Positions 8,663-18,301 are shown, counted from the stretch's first letter. The stretch: DNA of 64,000 nt from CS1-C013 sp964347265 (GCA_964347265.1 CAYFXV010000003.1:1-64000), one strand, 5' to 3'. The notes: generated by a model from the letters alone, not told the origin. Translations and numbers: made by a program.

Positions 8663-9690
8663 TATCTTTCAACTCTATACCACATGAATTCTTTATTTTT
8701 ATTTTCATCTATCCATGATTTTATTATTAAAAACAAATGTATATTACTTAAAATAAACCATACTGGAAGAGCTAAAAGATCTCTAAGTGATTCTTTGAAA
8801 AATATTCTAGAATAGATTAATAGTATCATATTAAATATAAACAAGCCAAGAAAAGGTAAAACAATTATATATGGTAATTGTAAATAAAAAACAATTGCTA
8901 AAATTGTTGCTGTTATTAAACCAAATGGTGGAAAATAAAAATATATTCCATGCATACCGTCTGATAAGATATTTCTTAATCCTCGACGTCTTTTAAATTT
9001 GATTAACCTAACTGTACCCCTAGCCCATCTCAAACGTTGTTTTAAAAATGATTTAATAGAAATTGGCTCCTCCTGCCATGTTATAGCATGTGGCTCAAAG
9101 ACTGTCTTATAATTGTATTTTTTCATTCTAATTGACATTTCTATATCTTCTATAAACGTGAATGTATCAAAACCACTAATTTTTTCAAGAATTTTTTTCC
9201 TTATAAATATATTTTTGCCAAGAAAGTGAGTATTTGCTCCTAAACTACTCAAAAAATATTCTATAAACGATGTAAAACTTGTTTCTAAAGAGATTGCCCT
9301 AGCTACCAAACTTTTATTTTTATTATAAGATCTAATAGTACCAGCAACAGCTGCTATTTTCTTGTCAGAAAAATGTTTTACAGCCTTTTTTAAACAATTT
9401 TTATCAACTATGCAATCTGCATCATAGATTGCTACGATTTCTCCATTTGCTATATGTAAAACTTCATTCAAAGCTTCTGCTTTACATTTTTTTGGTTTTG
9501 ATTCTATAACTTTTATTCTAGGTTCATACTTTTTACATATTTCTAAAGTTTTATCAGTGGAACCATCTATAGAAACTATTATTTCTAACTTATCTTTTGG
9601 ATAATTTGAATTCAAAAGACTTTTTATACAATTTTCTATAACTTTTTCTTCATTCTTTGCTGGAACAATAGCCGAAACACTAGGTAACAT
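8662..9690 (-). CDS. Family 2 glycosyltransferase, membrane-bound processive type
   Basis: 342 residues from the ATG at 9690; an in-frame TTG at 9702 is possible. SAIVPAKNEEKVIENCIKSL starts a GT-A domain; DGSTD, AIYDADCIVD (DxD) and the later FIEDIEM carry the nucleotide-sugar and catalytic carboxylates, and QRLRWARG is the QxxRW motif seen in hyaluronan/cellulose-synthase-like enzymes. About three hydrophobic segments follow (residues 255-330), including a YFYFPPFGLITATILAIVFY stretch. Likely transfers sugars at the cytoplasmic membrane face. Head of the operon with two methyltransferases. Confidence 0.88.
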   Translation of the reverse strand: MLPSVSAIVPAKNEEKVIENCIKSLLNSNYPKDKLEIIVSIDGSTDKTLEICKKYEPRIKVIESKPKKCKAEALNEVLHIANGEIVAIYDADCIVDKNCLKKAVKHFSDKKIAAVAGTIRSYNKNKSLVARAISLETSFTSFIEYFLSSLGANTHFLGKNIFIRKKILEKISGFDTFTFIEDIEMSIRMKKYNYKTVFEPHAITWQEEPISIKSFLKQRLRWARGTVRLIKFKRRRGLRNILSDGMHGIYFYFPPFGLITATILAIVFYLQLPYIIVLPFLGLFIFNMILLIYSRIFFKESLRDLLALPVWFILSNIHLFLIIKSWIDENKNKEFMWYRVER

Positions 9691-9802
9691 AATATTAATC
9701 AATGAGAAATCTTACTTATAAACTTTTTCATTCTTTACTATGAAATCCTAAAATTTAAAAAGGTTTTTATAATACTAACTTTATGAACAGTTCAGTGATT
9801 AG

Positions 9803-10039
9803 ATGTTAGAATTTATTTTAATTTTTATATTCGGGTTAATTTTTCAAAGTATGTTACCTAATAAAATAAGAATTTTTTCAATTTATCCAATTGTTCTTAT
9901 TTTAGGCATTTTAGCTAATTTCAATATTTTATTTCTAATATTTGCTTTAGGGATGAGTTCAAGAGCATTAATGGGAGGATTTTGGTTTTGTTTGATACTA
10001 GAACTAATTTTATTATTTTTAGGTTTTTTATTGTTTTGA
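9803..10039 (+). CDS. Small hydrophobic membrane protein
   Basis: 78 residues, almost wholly hydrophobic, with three predicted membrane segments (about 2-15, 24-48, 57-77) split by short PNK and SSR loops. The ATG is well supported by AGTGAT six bases upstream. No family is recognised. It stands alone between the glycosyltransferase and a second small membrane gene. Confidence 0.55.
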   Translation: MLEFILIFIFGLIFQSMLPNKIRIFSIYPIVLILGILANFNILFLIFALGMSSRALMGGFWFCLILELILLFLGFLLF

Positions 10040-10147
10040 TATAGCTTGATCCTGAAGTTAAGTTACAAGCCTTACTTGAATCATAAATATAAGAAAAATC
10101 AAAACCTTTTTAAATTTCTAAAATATTAGTGTTTTAGAGGTAATAAT

Positions 10148-10450
10148 ATGCCTAGAAAAAAAATAAAGAGAGAACCAACTTGGGATGAAATCGGAGAGGT
10201 CATAGGCAGAAAGATGGAAAAAGAATTCAGGGGATCTAAACGAAGAAAGAAAAACTTCAAATGCGCAGTAAAAGATAGTGTGAGTAGTAGTGGAACTGGA
10301 GGTTGGTTTTACTTTTTGGGATTCATCGCTGCATTGATATATTACATAACTACTGCCCCAACCTTTTGGGATGGAGTTGTAGGATTCTTCAAAGCGATCT
10401 TCTGGCCCGCTTTCCTTGTTTACGGAACAATGGTAACATTAGGATTATAG
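10148..10450 (+). CDS. Small membrane protein with basic N-terminus
   Basis: 100 residues. The first 45 are strongly charged (PRKKIKREPTWDEIGEVIG, later RGSKRRKKNFK), followed by two hydrophobic stretches at about 54-70 and 77-98. AGAGGT lies seven bases before the ATG. Not recognised; resembles many archaeal two-helix proteins with a cytoplasmic basic head. Confidence 0.6.
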   Translation: MPRKKIKREPTWDEIGEVIGRKMEKEFRGSKRRKKNFKCAVKDSVSSSGTGGWFYFLGFIAALIYYITTAPTFWDGVVGFFKAIFWPAFLVYGTMVTLGL

Positions 10451-10530
10451 AAGGATAAAGCAAGTTGTGTTTTTAAAGCAGCCAAATCTTTTTGATTTCC
10501 TTATTTAACTAAATGGCACTGGTAAAGGAT

Positions 10531-10541
10531 CCTCGAGAGGG
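10531..10541. repeat. Copy of tRNA-Thr 3'-end sequence, left of surface protein genes
   Basis: CCTCGAGAGGG, identical to the antisense of the tRNA-Thr T-stem/acceptor end at 20080-20090 and to 16731-16741, all in one orientation. Such a GC-rich 11-mer is not expected three times in this AT-rich window. The 10451-10676 gap holds no gene otherwise. Confidence 0.6.
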
Positions 10542-10676
10542 TTCATCAAACTGGTTGCATAGACTTTCAGCATTCTCATATTTAATAAGTCCCTTATTTT
10601 TTCATCGGTTATTCTGTAAGATAGAAAATTATATAAACAGCTTTTTAAATTATATTTTACATAAAGTGGTGTTTTT

Positions 10677-13600
10677 TTGAAAAGAAAATATTTTTTGAGT
10701 ATTTTTATGTTTGTTTTATCAACTTTTCTTATTTCAAGGAGTGCTTCTGCAGCAATCTATTTAAACGCTTACGTTACAGGTTTTACAACGTCTGGAAGTA
10801 ACATAACTATTCAGGGCAATATACAGAATACTACAGTAAGTGATACTATATCAGGTATAAATGTTACAGGCAGTGTTACAGGTAGTTCAAATTCTGGAGT
10901 TACAGGAGCTCCTGGCACATTTAACTTTAATGTCAGTGCACCATCAGCTATAGGCGATTATGATATGACTGTTACAACAAATTCTTCTGCTTTACCAACC
11001 AAAACTATTACAGTTCATATTGGTAATGTTTCAAGCGGTAATATAACATACATTAATAAGAAACCACCATTCGTAGCAGGTAGCACTTTTAACATTAATG
11101 TTACTTTGTTAAATTCAACAGGAGATCCTTTGGTAAATAAAAGTTCTACAGATTTATTAAAAATATTTTCTGCAAATGGCCAAGAAGTTTCTGGATGGAC
11201 TATAACAGCTTTAGATTCTTTATCTGATTCAAATGGGGTTATAAGATATTCAATTGTAATACCGTCAGATGCTGATGGTCCATATATAATTGTTGTTGAA
11301 TATGGTTCTGTATATAGCATTTTCAGTGTTAAATCCAGTTATATAGTTTCTGTTGTTACTCATGATCCTTCTGATGAAAATGAGATTGGTTTTAACTTTG
11401 CTCCTGGTAGTTCTGTAAGTATTTTGGCAAAGGTAAGAGACATTAATGGCAATCCTACAACAGCAACCAGTGTGACAGCATACATAAAGGCTCCGGATAG
11501 TTCAATAACAACTCTTAGTTTAACTGCAAGAGATCAGAACACATATCCTGGTTTTTATAATAATACTTTTACAGCTTCACAGAATGGTAATTATGAGGTC
11601 AGGATCGATGCTGTTGTTGGTAGTTCAACCATTCAGAGTTATACTATGTTTAATACAAAGAGCTTTGCTGTTAGAATAGAATCTGTAAAAGAATTCTTTA
11701 TGGAGTGGGGTGGACAAGCTGCTTTTAAAGCTGGGGATACTGTTGCCTTAAATGTTATTGCAATAAATCTAACAGACGATTCTATAATCCAAAGTCCAAA
11801 CTCACTTAATTGTAGCAATATTACTGTAACAAGCATGTGGAACACAAGTGATAACATCCAATTTACTATTACAAATTCTACTAGCTCAAGTCAATATATG
11901 ATAACTCCTATTTGCAAAATTACTTTTACTGCACCTTCGGTTTCTGGATTATATGGTCTAAGAGCTAATGTAACAATAGGTTCTACAACTGAAATAACAG
12001 AAGGATTCTTTTCCGTTCAAAACTATTTGTTAAAGGCAGCAACTGTTTCTGGAATGGGAGGCGAAATGGACTTTATGCCAATGGCAACCCCAGGGGAAAA
12101 TGCTACTATATCTATAAAAGCATTTAATTTAACTTCAAATGCTGCCATTGATGGTACTCTTATACAAAATATTTCTGTAATAAAAATAATCCCACTTGAG
12201 TTTAAGTTTGGTGCAACTGAAATTACATCTAATATTAATTATACTGTTACTTATGGTTCTAGCCCATATGTTACACTTAACATACCTCAAATAATTAGAG
12301 GACCTGTAATGGTTGAGATTCGGGCAAATATATCAGGAAATATAGTAAGAGGCAGTGCATTTTTTGTTTCTAGTTATGTTTCAGGATTCTTAGGACCTGT
12401 ACAACCTGAAACTGGAGGTGGCCCTGGTCCAGGCGGTGGAGGTGGCCCATCATTTTTATCATGTACAGCAGGTGTATATAATTTTTCTGGAACAGTATAT
12501 GAAACTAAAACAAATAGAGCTGCTAATGGTGTTTCAATTTATTCTATAGCAGAAGTAAGAGAAGAGTTTACAGGCAGAGATGTTTCTGAATATGTTAACT
12601 TATCAGTAACTGGAACAACTGACTCTAATGGAAATGTTAATATAAGTGTAACATTACTTCCAGGATATAATTTCGAAGGTTTCTATTTCATGATTCTTAA
12701 TGTGACTTATAAAGGCAATTATGATGGCGTACCTGCTGGATTCATGTGTAGAAAATTTAACTTTTGGCCAAAAGTCATGTCTATTGGCAGTAATCAAGAT
12801 AACTGGAGAATAGCTCCTGAATCTGGTGTGGTTATTAATGTTGTGAATGCAACTCGTCTTTCAGACAAAAAACTGGTTAATAATCAGACCACGATTTCAT
12901 TAACTAGAATAATGAACTTTAATCCATCAAAAGGCGGCATGAGTCTTTTAGTTAATAACACACCATTAACATTTATTTTTGAACAGACTGGTAATATCAC
13001 TGACCCAACATCAAATAATGTTAGTTTTGTTATTTACCCACAGAACTTTACTTTAGAAGGTAGTGTACTATCAAAATGGCCAAATGGTTTTGTTGAACTA
13101 CAACCAAGGGTTTGTGATTCTACTGTTGGTTGTGATGTATCATTTGGAGGATTTCAAATAGTTCCATTTGATGCTTGGGTTGAGGATTGGCAATGGGGAG
13201 GAACATACTATGCAGGACAGAACATATCTGCAAACATATCTGCAAAAACTAATGTTAGTTCTATAGGTAACTTCACAGTAAAAATAGGAAGGCCTTGGGA
13301 AGGGGAATTACAAACAGCAACAATTATTAATGCAACAAAACTAGAAGATGGTTGGAATAATACAAATGATACAGGAAGGGAATTATGGAATTTAACATTT
13401 ACAATACCTTCTACAATAAGGAAAGGTGGGGCAGAATTAATGATTACAGTTAACTCTTCTGCTAATACAACACCGGGAGAAAAAACTGATCTGCATCTAT
13501 GGTTACAAATTTCAAAATACTCAGTTATAATTCCTTATGAAGAAGGTTTAGGATGGGTAGATGGGTATGCTGTTAATAATACTGAGGCACAACAACAATT

Positions 13601-15119
13601 TGGTTGGAATATGACTTATATTAATGAGACATATAATACTTGGTCTAAAACAGCTGATGGCAGTGTGTGTGCAAAGGATCAATTTAATGTAACAAGATGG
13701 ATGAGCGGATCATCACAAGATGTAGTTTATAACTCTTCAACAAAAGTATTAATAGTTGATAACACAACTGCTGGTATTTATGATACTTTAATATTTAATG
13801 AGAGTGGCACAATAAAAATTGTTGATATCAACAATCGTAATATAACTCCTATAGATGGTTCAGGTTCATTATACCTTTGGAAAATTGATTTTTGCGGTTA
13901 TGTTAGATTAATTAATACATCTACTATTGCTCTTCCGACAGGTGGAAACTGGGGAGGACAATATCAAACCAATAAACAATTTGTTGTTCCATATGTTATT
14001 AAAAAAGCAGACAATTTACAGCCAGGAGTAACAATAAGTGTAAATGGTGTGGCAAAACAAGAATGGGGAGGTTTTGGATTCGAAGAAAAATTAGAAGGAG
14101 AGGAAAATTCAAGTTTAATTGTTCCAATTGGTAAAAATTATACATTTGCTTCTGTTAATACTGATACAAATGGAGTTGCATTTCTAAAAGTTAATATTTC
14201 CCCAAGCGGAAGGTATAATCTATTCTGGAAAATAAACATATCTGGTGATGAAGACATAGCCTCATATGAAAGTGGAACAAATGTAGAAATTAAAAAGTTC
14301 ATGACCAGAGGTGGACCAGCTTATTGGTTGTCCAAAGGTAAAGTTGATCTATACTGGACAAATAACACAATGGGAGAACCAGATGCTCCAGTATGGGGTG
14401 CACACTGTCCTGATCCAGCTGGTTGTGGTGGAAGTGCTTTTGTGCCATTTGTTTACAATGGGACTGTTACTGAAACTGATACATTTGATTTTATTCAAGA
14501 CTCCAATATAACAACACCGTGGTATATTATATGGGCTCCAAATACAAACATGACAAGTATAGACGATGATACTAACATGTCACAGGGCAATGATACAATT
14601 AATGATTATGACTCACTCTATCGTTACATAAACACTAGTTTTGATATTCAATCTACATTTGGTGCAGAGCCAAATACAAGAATTGCTGTGTCCACTTATC
14701 GTAATACTAGCACAGGTCCCACAAATAAAATGACTTTTCTTTTCTATCAACCAGAACCAGAACTTTCACAAATTCAAGAAGTTACAAGCGCAACTGCAAT
14801 TGCCCATGTTAAAATTTGTGCAGAAACATTTGACAAGCCACAACCATTGCCAATAGAAGGAGCAAGTATTGTGTTAAAAGCTGAAAAATTCTTGCCAATG
14901 CAACCACCCACATTAGAATTATTACAGCTTTATGATCCTATTAATGGTAGTGCTGTAAGCAGTGTGTTAACAGGTCCAACAGGTTGTGCTATTGTTAAAG
15001 CAGGTCCGGGAGCCTTAGGCACCTGGCCGATTGGTCAAACTACGTGGATACAAGGCACTATAACAAATGGAACTCAAACAGAAAATGTTTGGGGAGGAGG
15101 AGTTTGGTACTCGGGTTGA
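10677..15119 (+). CDS. Giant secreted surface protein with repeated Ig-like regions
   Basis: 1480 residues. TTG start, with GTGGTG seven bases upstream. Signal peptide at 1-25 (basic MKRK, hydrophobic core, ending SASA). The rest is beta-rich, high in Ser, Thr, Asn and Gly with dozens of N-x-S/T sequons, as in glycosylated archaeal S-layer or cell-wall proteins. A proline/glycine linker (ETGGGPGPGGGGGP) near residue 577 separates two halves. Repeated sequences of the type GNYEVRIDA, GLYGLRANV and GDYDMTV mark Ig-like or CARDB-like domains. There is no C-terminal membrane anchor, so it is probably held by partners such as the anchored product of the next gene. Confidence 0.85.
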   Translation: MKRKYFLSIFMFVLSTFLISRSASAAIYLNAYVTGFTTSGSNITIQGNIQNTTVSDTISGINVTGSVTGSSNSGVTGAPGTFNFNVSAPSAIGDYDMTVTTNSSALPTKTITVHIGNVSSGNITYINKKPPFVAGSTFNINVTLLNSTGDPLVNKSSTDLLKIFSANGQEVSGWTITALDSLSDSNGVIRYSIVIPSDADGPYIIVVEYGSVYSIFSVKSSYIVSVVTHDPSDENEIGFNFAPGSSVSILAKVRDINGNPTTATSVTAYIKAPDSSITTLSLTARDQNTYPGFYNNTFTASQNGNYEVRIDAVVGSSTIQSYTMFNTKSFAVRIESVKEFFMEWGGQAAFKAGDTVALNVIAINLTDDSIIQSPNSLNCSNITVTSMWNTSDNIQFTITNSTSSSQYMITPICKITFTAPSVSGLYGLRANVTIGSTTEITEGFFSVQNYLLKAATVSGMGGEMDFMPMATPGENATISIKAFNLTSNAAIDGTLIQNISVIKIIPLEFKFGATEITSNINYTVTYGSSPYVTLNIPQIIRGPVMVEIRANISGNIVRGSAFFVSSYVSGFLGPVQPETGGGPGPGGGGGPSFLSCTAGVYNFSGTVYETKTNRAANGVSIYSIAEVREEFTGRDVSEYVNLSVTGTTDSNGNVNISVTLLPGYNFEGFYFMILNVTYKGNYDGVPAGFMCRKFNFWPKVMSIGSNQDNWRIAPESGVVINVVNATRLSDKKLVNNQTTISLTRIMNFNPSKGGMSLLVNNTPLTFIFEQTGNITDPTSNNVSFVIYPQNFTLEGSVLSKWPNGFVELQPRVCDSTVGCDVSFGGFQIVPFDAWVEDWQWGGTYYAGQNISANISAKTNVSSIGNFTVKIGRPWEGELQTATIINATKLEDGWNNTNDTGRELWNLTFTIPSTIRKGGAELMITVNSSANTTPGEKTDLHLWLQISKYSVIIPYEEGLGWVDGYAVNNTEAQQQFGWNMTYINETYNTWSKTADGSVCAKDQFNVTRWMSGSSQDVVYNSSTKVLIVDNTTAGIYDTLIFNESGTIKIVDINNRNITPIDGSGSLYLWKIDFCGYVRLINTSTIALPTGGNWGGQYQTNKQFVVPYVIKKADNLQPGVTISVNGVAKQEWGGFGFEEKLEGEENSSLIVPIGKNYTFASVNTDTNGVAFLKVNISPSGRYNLFWKINISGDEDIASYESGTNVEIKKFMTRGGPAYWLSKGKVDLYWTNNTMGEPDAPVWGAHCPDPAGCGGSAFVPFVYNGTVTETDTFDFIQDSNITTPWYIIWAPNTNMTSIDDDTNMSQGNDTINDYDSLYRYINTSFDIQSTFGAEPNTRIAVSTYRNTSTGPTNKMTFLFYQPEPELSQIQEVTSATAIAHVKICAETFDKPQPLPIEGASIVLKAEKFLPMQPPTLELLQLYDPINGSAVSSVLTGPTGCAIVKAGPGALGTWPIGQTTWIQGTITNGTQTENVWGGGVWYSG

Positions 15120-15124
15120 TTTTA

Positions 15125-16657
15125 ATGAACAAAATTTTATTCTTATTAATAATCATAACTTTTCTAGTTTTTACAATACCTGTTTTGGCAACAATAACAG
15201 ATGTATCAACTAGTGCTTCTGTAACAAGAGCAACTACAGGAACAAATGTGGTAGTATCCGTTACTACAACATCAAGCGAAAGTGATACAGCTGATATTCG
15301 TTTGATAGCTCCGTCAGAAATTTCAATTTCTGATCCTTCTGCTCAATATTATCCAAGTGTTTCTGTTACAGGACAGGTAACAAAACCCTTCACAATAACA
15401 GCGGGAACGTCAGGAACTTATAGTAATATTTATGGTCAGGCAACACCTACTGGCCAATCTCCTGTTTCTTCAACACCAATAACAATAGTGTTTGAAGATC
15501 CCAGTGCACTTACTGTTTCTGGATCTCCAAGCTCTACTACAAAAAGTCGCAGCGAATCTTTCACATTATCAATTACAATTTCTAATCCTCAGGCAAATGA
15601 TATAACAACATATTATGCTTTAACCTGTCCTTCAGAAATTAGCTGTAGCGGAGATCTTACATCTAATACAATTACTGTTAGTTCAAGTTCTTCAACAAAT
15701 CTTCAATGGACAGCTACAGTATCTTCGTTAGCAACAGCTGGTGCAAAAACAATAAGTTTTCAATTAGGTGATGCAACAAATGCATTTACAACAACTGTTA
15801 CTGTTTCTGTTCCTTCAGATTCTCCTGGTGGTTCTGGAGCTATTATTGGAGGTGGACCAGTAACCAAAGTTACAGTATCAAAAGGAAATGCAAATATAAC
15901 AATTCCATCAATAGCAGCTAATAAAACAGCAGTTGTTTCAATAACAAAAACAGAAGATGTTGCATTTAGACAGATTAATATTTCTGTTGCAAATTCTGTT
16001 AACAATATAAAAATAGTTATCACTAAAATACCGGGTTTGCCGGCATCTGTAACTCATGAAATTTCTGGAAAAATTTATCATTATATTGAGATTAATAAAG
16101 AAAATATAACTGATGTAAATGTTAACAAAATTTATATTAAATTTGCTGTTAATAAAACGTGGTTAACAGATAACAATGTTGATGCTTTAAACATTGCCCT
16201 TTATAGATGGAATAATGGCCAGTGGAATGAATTAGAAACTGACTATGTTAGTGAAGACGTTTCCGAAGTGTTTTATCAGGCAGAATCTCCTGGATTCTCC
16301 TATTTCTTAATTGGAACCAAAGGAGGTGCACCTGCTGCGCCTACTGGAGCAGCTATTGCCTGCAAAGAAAGTTGGTCTTGTACAGGTTGGTCTTCATGTA
16401 TCAACAACCAACAAACAAGAACATGTACAGATTCAAACAACTGTGGAACAACTGTTAAAAAGCCTGCTGAATCACAAATATGCGAAGTAGGAAAAGCAGA
16501 ATTCGGAATTACAATAACTTCTATTTTAACTTATTTAGCAATAATTGTTATAGCAATAGTAATTTGTGTTTTCATTTTCTTACAAAGAGCTAAAATAAGT
16601 GGTTTTTTGAGAAGTTCAAATAAAAGCACAAAAAAAAAGAATAAAAAAGGAACTTAG
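15125..16657 (+). CDS. Membrane-anchored surface protein with PGF-pre-PGF domain
   Basis: 510 residues from the ATG at 15125; GGTTGAT spanning the previous stop is its SD, and this start gives a proper signal peptide (MNKILFLLIIITFLVF, cleaved near residue 22). Beta-rich Ser/Thr domains follow. Residues about 246-405 match the PGF-pre-PGF domain (TVSKGNANITIPSIAAN at its start, YFLIGTKGG at its end). A thrombospondin-like cysteine cluster (WSCTGWSSC, TRTC, CGTT) lies at about 411-450. A membrane helix at about 462-487 and a Lys-rich tail end it. Five bases after the giant surface gene: the two likely form one cell-surface complex. Confidence 0.88.
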   Translation: MNKILFLLIIITFLVFTIPVLATITDVSTSASVTRATTGTNVVVSVTTTSSESDTADIRLIAPSEISISDPSAQYYPSVSVTGQVTKPFTITAGTSGTYSNIYGQATPTGQSPVSSTPITIVFEDPSALTVSGSPSSTTKSRSESFTLSITISNPQANDITTYYALTCPSEISCSGDLTSNTITVSSSSSTNLQWTATVSSLATAGAKTISFQLGDATNAFTTTVTVSVPSDSPGGSGAIIGGGPVTKVTVSKGNANITIPSIAANKTAVVSITKTEDVAFRQINISVANSVNNIKIVITKIPGLPASVTHEISGKIYHYIEINKENITDVNVNKIYIKFAVNKTWLTDNNVDALNIALYRWNNGQWNELETDYVSEDVSEVFYQAESPGFSYFLIGTKGGAPAAPTGAAIACKESWSCTGWSSCINNQQTRTCTDSNNCGTTVKKPAESQICEVGKAEFGITITSILTYLAIIVIAIVICVFIFLQRAKISGFLRSSNKSTKKKNKKGT

Positions 16658-16729
16658 TAAAGAAATCGAAGAAATTGAATAACTCTTAAATCCTCATTTC
16701 TGCTCCCTGCTAATTTGTGAAGAAAATTA

Positions 16730-16741
16730 GCCTCGAGAGGG
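16730..16741. repeat. Copy of tRNA-Thr 3'-end sequence, right of surface protein genes
   Basis: GCCTCGAGAGGG, a 12-base match to 20079-20090 in tRNA-Thr, and 11 bases to 10531-10541. With the latter it flanks the two surface-protein genes as direct repeats. Confidence 0.6.
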
Positions 16742-16839
16742 GCTCTAATAAAAAAGACAACCTGCGGTTTTCTTCTTTAATCATCTTTCCCTTCATGACT
16801 TATCTAACTCCCTTTTTCGAAAAGCAAGTAATGTTTAAT

Positions 16840-16959
16840 TCAAATATCACGTCCAGTCGCTTGGTATGTATGAAGCTTCCAACCTTTATTTTGCCATTCA
16901 GAAATTGTTTTACCGACATCTCCATGATTACCAAGTTGCACACACATAAACTCTTTCAT
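16840..16959 (-). CDS. 39-residue DUF4177-like small protein
   Basis: An intact 40-codon frame with a strong GGAGGT seven bases before the ATG. The order MKEFMCVQLG, VGKTISEWQNKGWKLH and YQATG resembles the short DUF4177 fold, whose members carry an N-terminal strand and a later NxxGWxL motif. Function unknown. It is downstream of the pyrimidine-dimer glycosylase gene on the same strand. Confidence 0.55.
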   Translation of the reverse strand: MKEFMCVQLGNHGDVGKTISEWQNKGWKLHTYQATGRDI

Positions 16960-16996
16960 TTTTATACCTCCATTATTTTTACATAACAACACTTCT

Positions 16997-17401
16997 CTAA
17001 TTCTTATTGATAATAAATATAGGATTTACTTCTATCTCCTTTACTTTAACAATTTCTATATATCTTTTAGAGTCCCTTTTCTTAAGTTTATTTTTAAGGT
17101 CTTCAAAATCAGAAACAACCTCTTTTTTAGGAATTTTTATTTTGTTTTTTGTAAAGCTTTTTTCAATTTTTCTTTTATTAAATTTATAACATCTTTTTTC
17201 AGATTCTTCCAAAACATAAAGAAGATAAGTGTTAACAGCAGCAACAGGATTCTTATGGGTTTTAAATTTATTTAATTGGGGGTGATTTCTCCAACCTTTG
17301 GTTTTACCTTTAAGCACTTTTCTAGCTAGTAAGGTTTCTCTCCATAATGCAACTAATCCTTTACAATCTAGATATTTGGGGTGAACAATCCAAACTCTCA
17401 T
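16997..17401 (-). CDS. Pyrimidine-dimer DNA glycosylase / endonuclease V-like protein
   Basis: 134 residues from the ATG at 17401 (overlapping the previous stop as ATGA; a TTGGAG SD lies nine bases before it). MRVWIVHPKYLDCKGLVALW, RETLLARKVLKGKTKGW and RNHPQLNKF are the signature of the Pyr_excise family (PF03013), related to T4 endonuclease V, which starts base excision at UV photodimers. Most of this subfamily is annotated by homology only. Co-translated with the DUF523-DUF1722 gene, which strengthens a UV-damage role. Confidence 0.8.
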   Translation of the reverse strand: MRVWIVHPKYLDCKGLVALWRETLLARKVLKGKTKGWRNHPQLNKFKTHKNPVAAVNTYLLYVLEESEKRCYKFNKRKIEKSFTKNKIKIPKKEVVSDFEDLKNKLKKRDSKRYIEIVKVKEIEVNPIFIINKN

Positions 17402-18279
17402 GTTTTTCTCCAATAATCTTTATTTCTATCTTCCTCGACATCAGCTACTAGTCCTTCAGGATATATGTTGAAGAATGTTTTTTCAAGTAACCTCTTATCA
17501 TTTATTAATATCTTAGAAACTTCTTTTAAAGTCTCAAAACTTATCCTATTTTTCTTGTATTTCTCTAGTATTTGTTCTTTTTCTCCAATAAGTTTTCTGA
17601 AAAATATATATATTTCTTCACTAGATGGAGGTTTTGACATTATCTGTTTAATTATTTCAAAATAATCTTTTTTACTGATGTCCAATTTTTTTGATAGTTT
17701 TGAATTATAAAATTCAAATATTAATTTATTTTTTTCTTGAAATTCCTCTAACCTATTTAGTTTTACCGCATTTCTATATCTTGCAAATAAAAATAATTTT
17801 GTTAGAAAATGTTCTCTTATTTTTTTGTTTCTTAATCTATCATCCTCTTCAATTGGATACCCTTTATATATTTCTGCAATCCTGCTTGCAAAAAATCCTC
17901 CGCATTTATCAATAACTGGAGAGCCTTTCATTCCAGAATAAACTTTAATTCCGGTAATTCCCATAGTTGGAGATTTTGATTTGAATATGAATCCATCAAC
18001 ATCTTTTAATCCATTTATGAATTTTTGTGAAAAACTATTAATATCATCTGTAACATCTCTGTTGGTTTTGTGTTGTATTAGTCTGTATTCATTTCCTACC
18101 TTAACAATCCGTATGGGTTCTCTTGGCACCCCCAAGCCTATCTCGTATTCAGGGCATACTTTTATGAATTCTACAAAAGGTTTTAAATCCCTAATAATTT
18201 TTGATGGAATAGACTGTCCATTGTATCTGACTTTTTCAAATTCTAGACATGCACTAATCAGTAATATCGGTCTTATTAT
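17398..18279 (-). CDS. DUF523-DUF1722 fusion protein (YbgA-like), apparent ATA start
   Basis: 293 residues if read from ATA at 18279. Residues 1-130 are DUF523/TudS-like: LLISACLEFEKVRYNG (the SACLxxxxVRY motif), VCPEYEIGLGVPREPIRIV and, later, SGMKGSPVIDKCGGFFA. The rest is DUF1722 (LFLFARYRNAVKLNRLEEF). The conserved N-terminal blocks lie upstream of the only in-frame GTG (18135), so that shorter start would delete catalytic cysteines. GGTGAT sits three bases before the ATA, the same spacing as in other genes here, and the ATG at 18285-18287 region is in another frame ending at once. DUF523 relatives are Fe-S thiouracil desulfidases; E. coli ybgA lies beside photolyase. Confidence 0.75.
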   Translation of the reverse strand: MIRPILLISACLEFEKVRYNGQSIPSKIIRDLKPFVEFIKVCPEYEIGLGVPREPIRIVKVGNEYRLIQHKTNRDVTDDINSFSQKFINGLKDVDGFIFKSKSPTMGITGIKVYSGMKGSPVIDKCGGFFASRIAEIYKGYPIEEDDRLRNKKIREHFLTKLFLFARYRNAVKLNRLEEFQEKNKLIFEFYNSKLSKKLDISKKDYFEIIKQIMSKPPSSEEIYIFFRKLIGEKEQILEKYKKNRISFETLKEVSKILINDKRLLEKTFFNIYPEGLVADVEEDRNKDYWRKT

Positions 18280-18301
18280 GTTATCACCATTTCTTTCATA
18301 T

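Noticed and set aside
15044..15124. Upstream extension of the PGF-pre-PGF protein
   Set aside because: It would precede the signal peptide and overlap the giant surface gene in another frame.
16717..16986. 89-codon plus-strand frame
   Set aside because: Opposite to the small DUF4177-like gene, which has a clear ribosome binding site and a family-like sequence.
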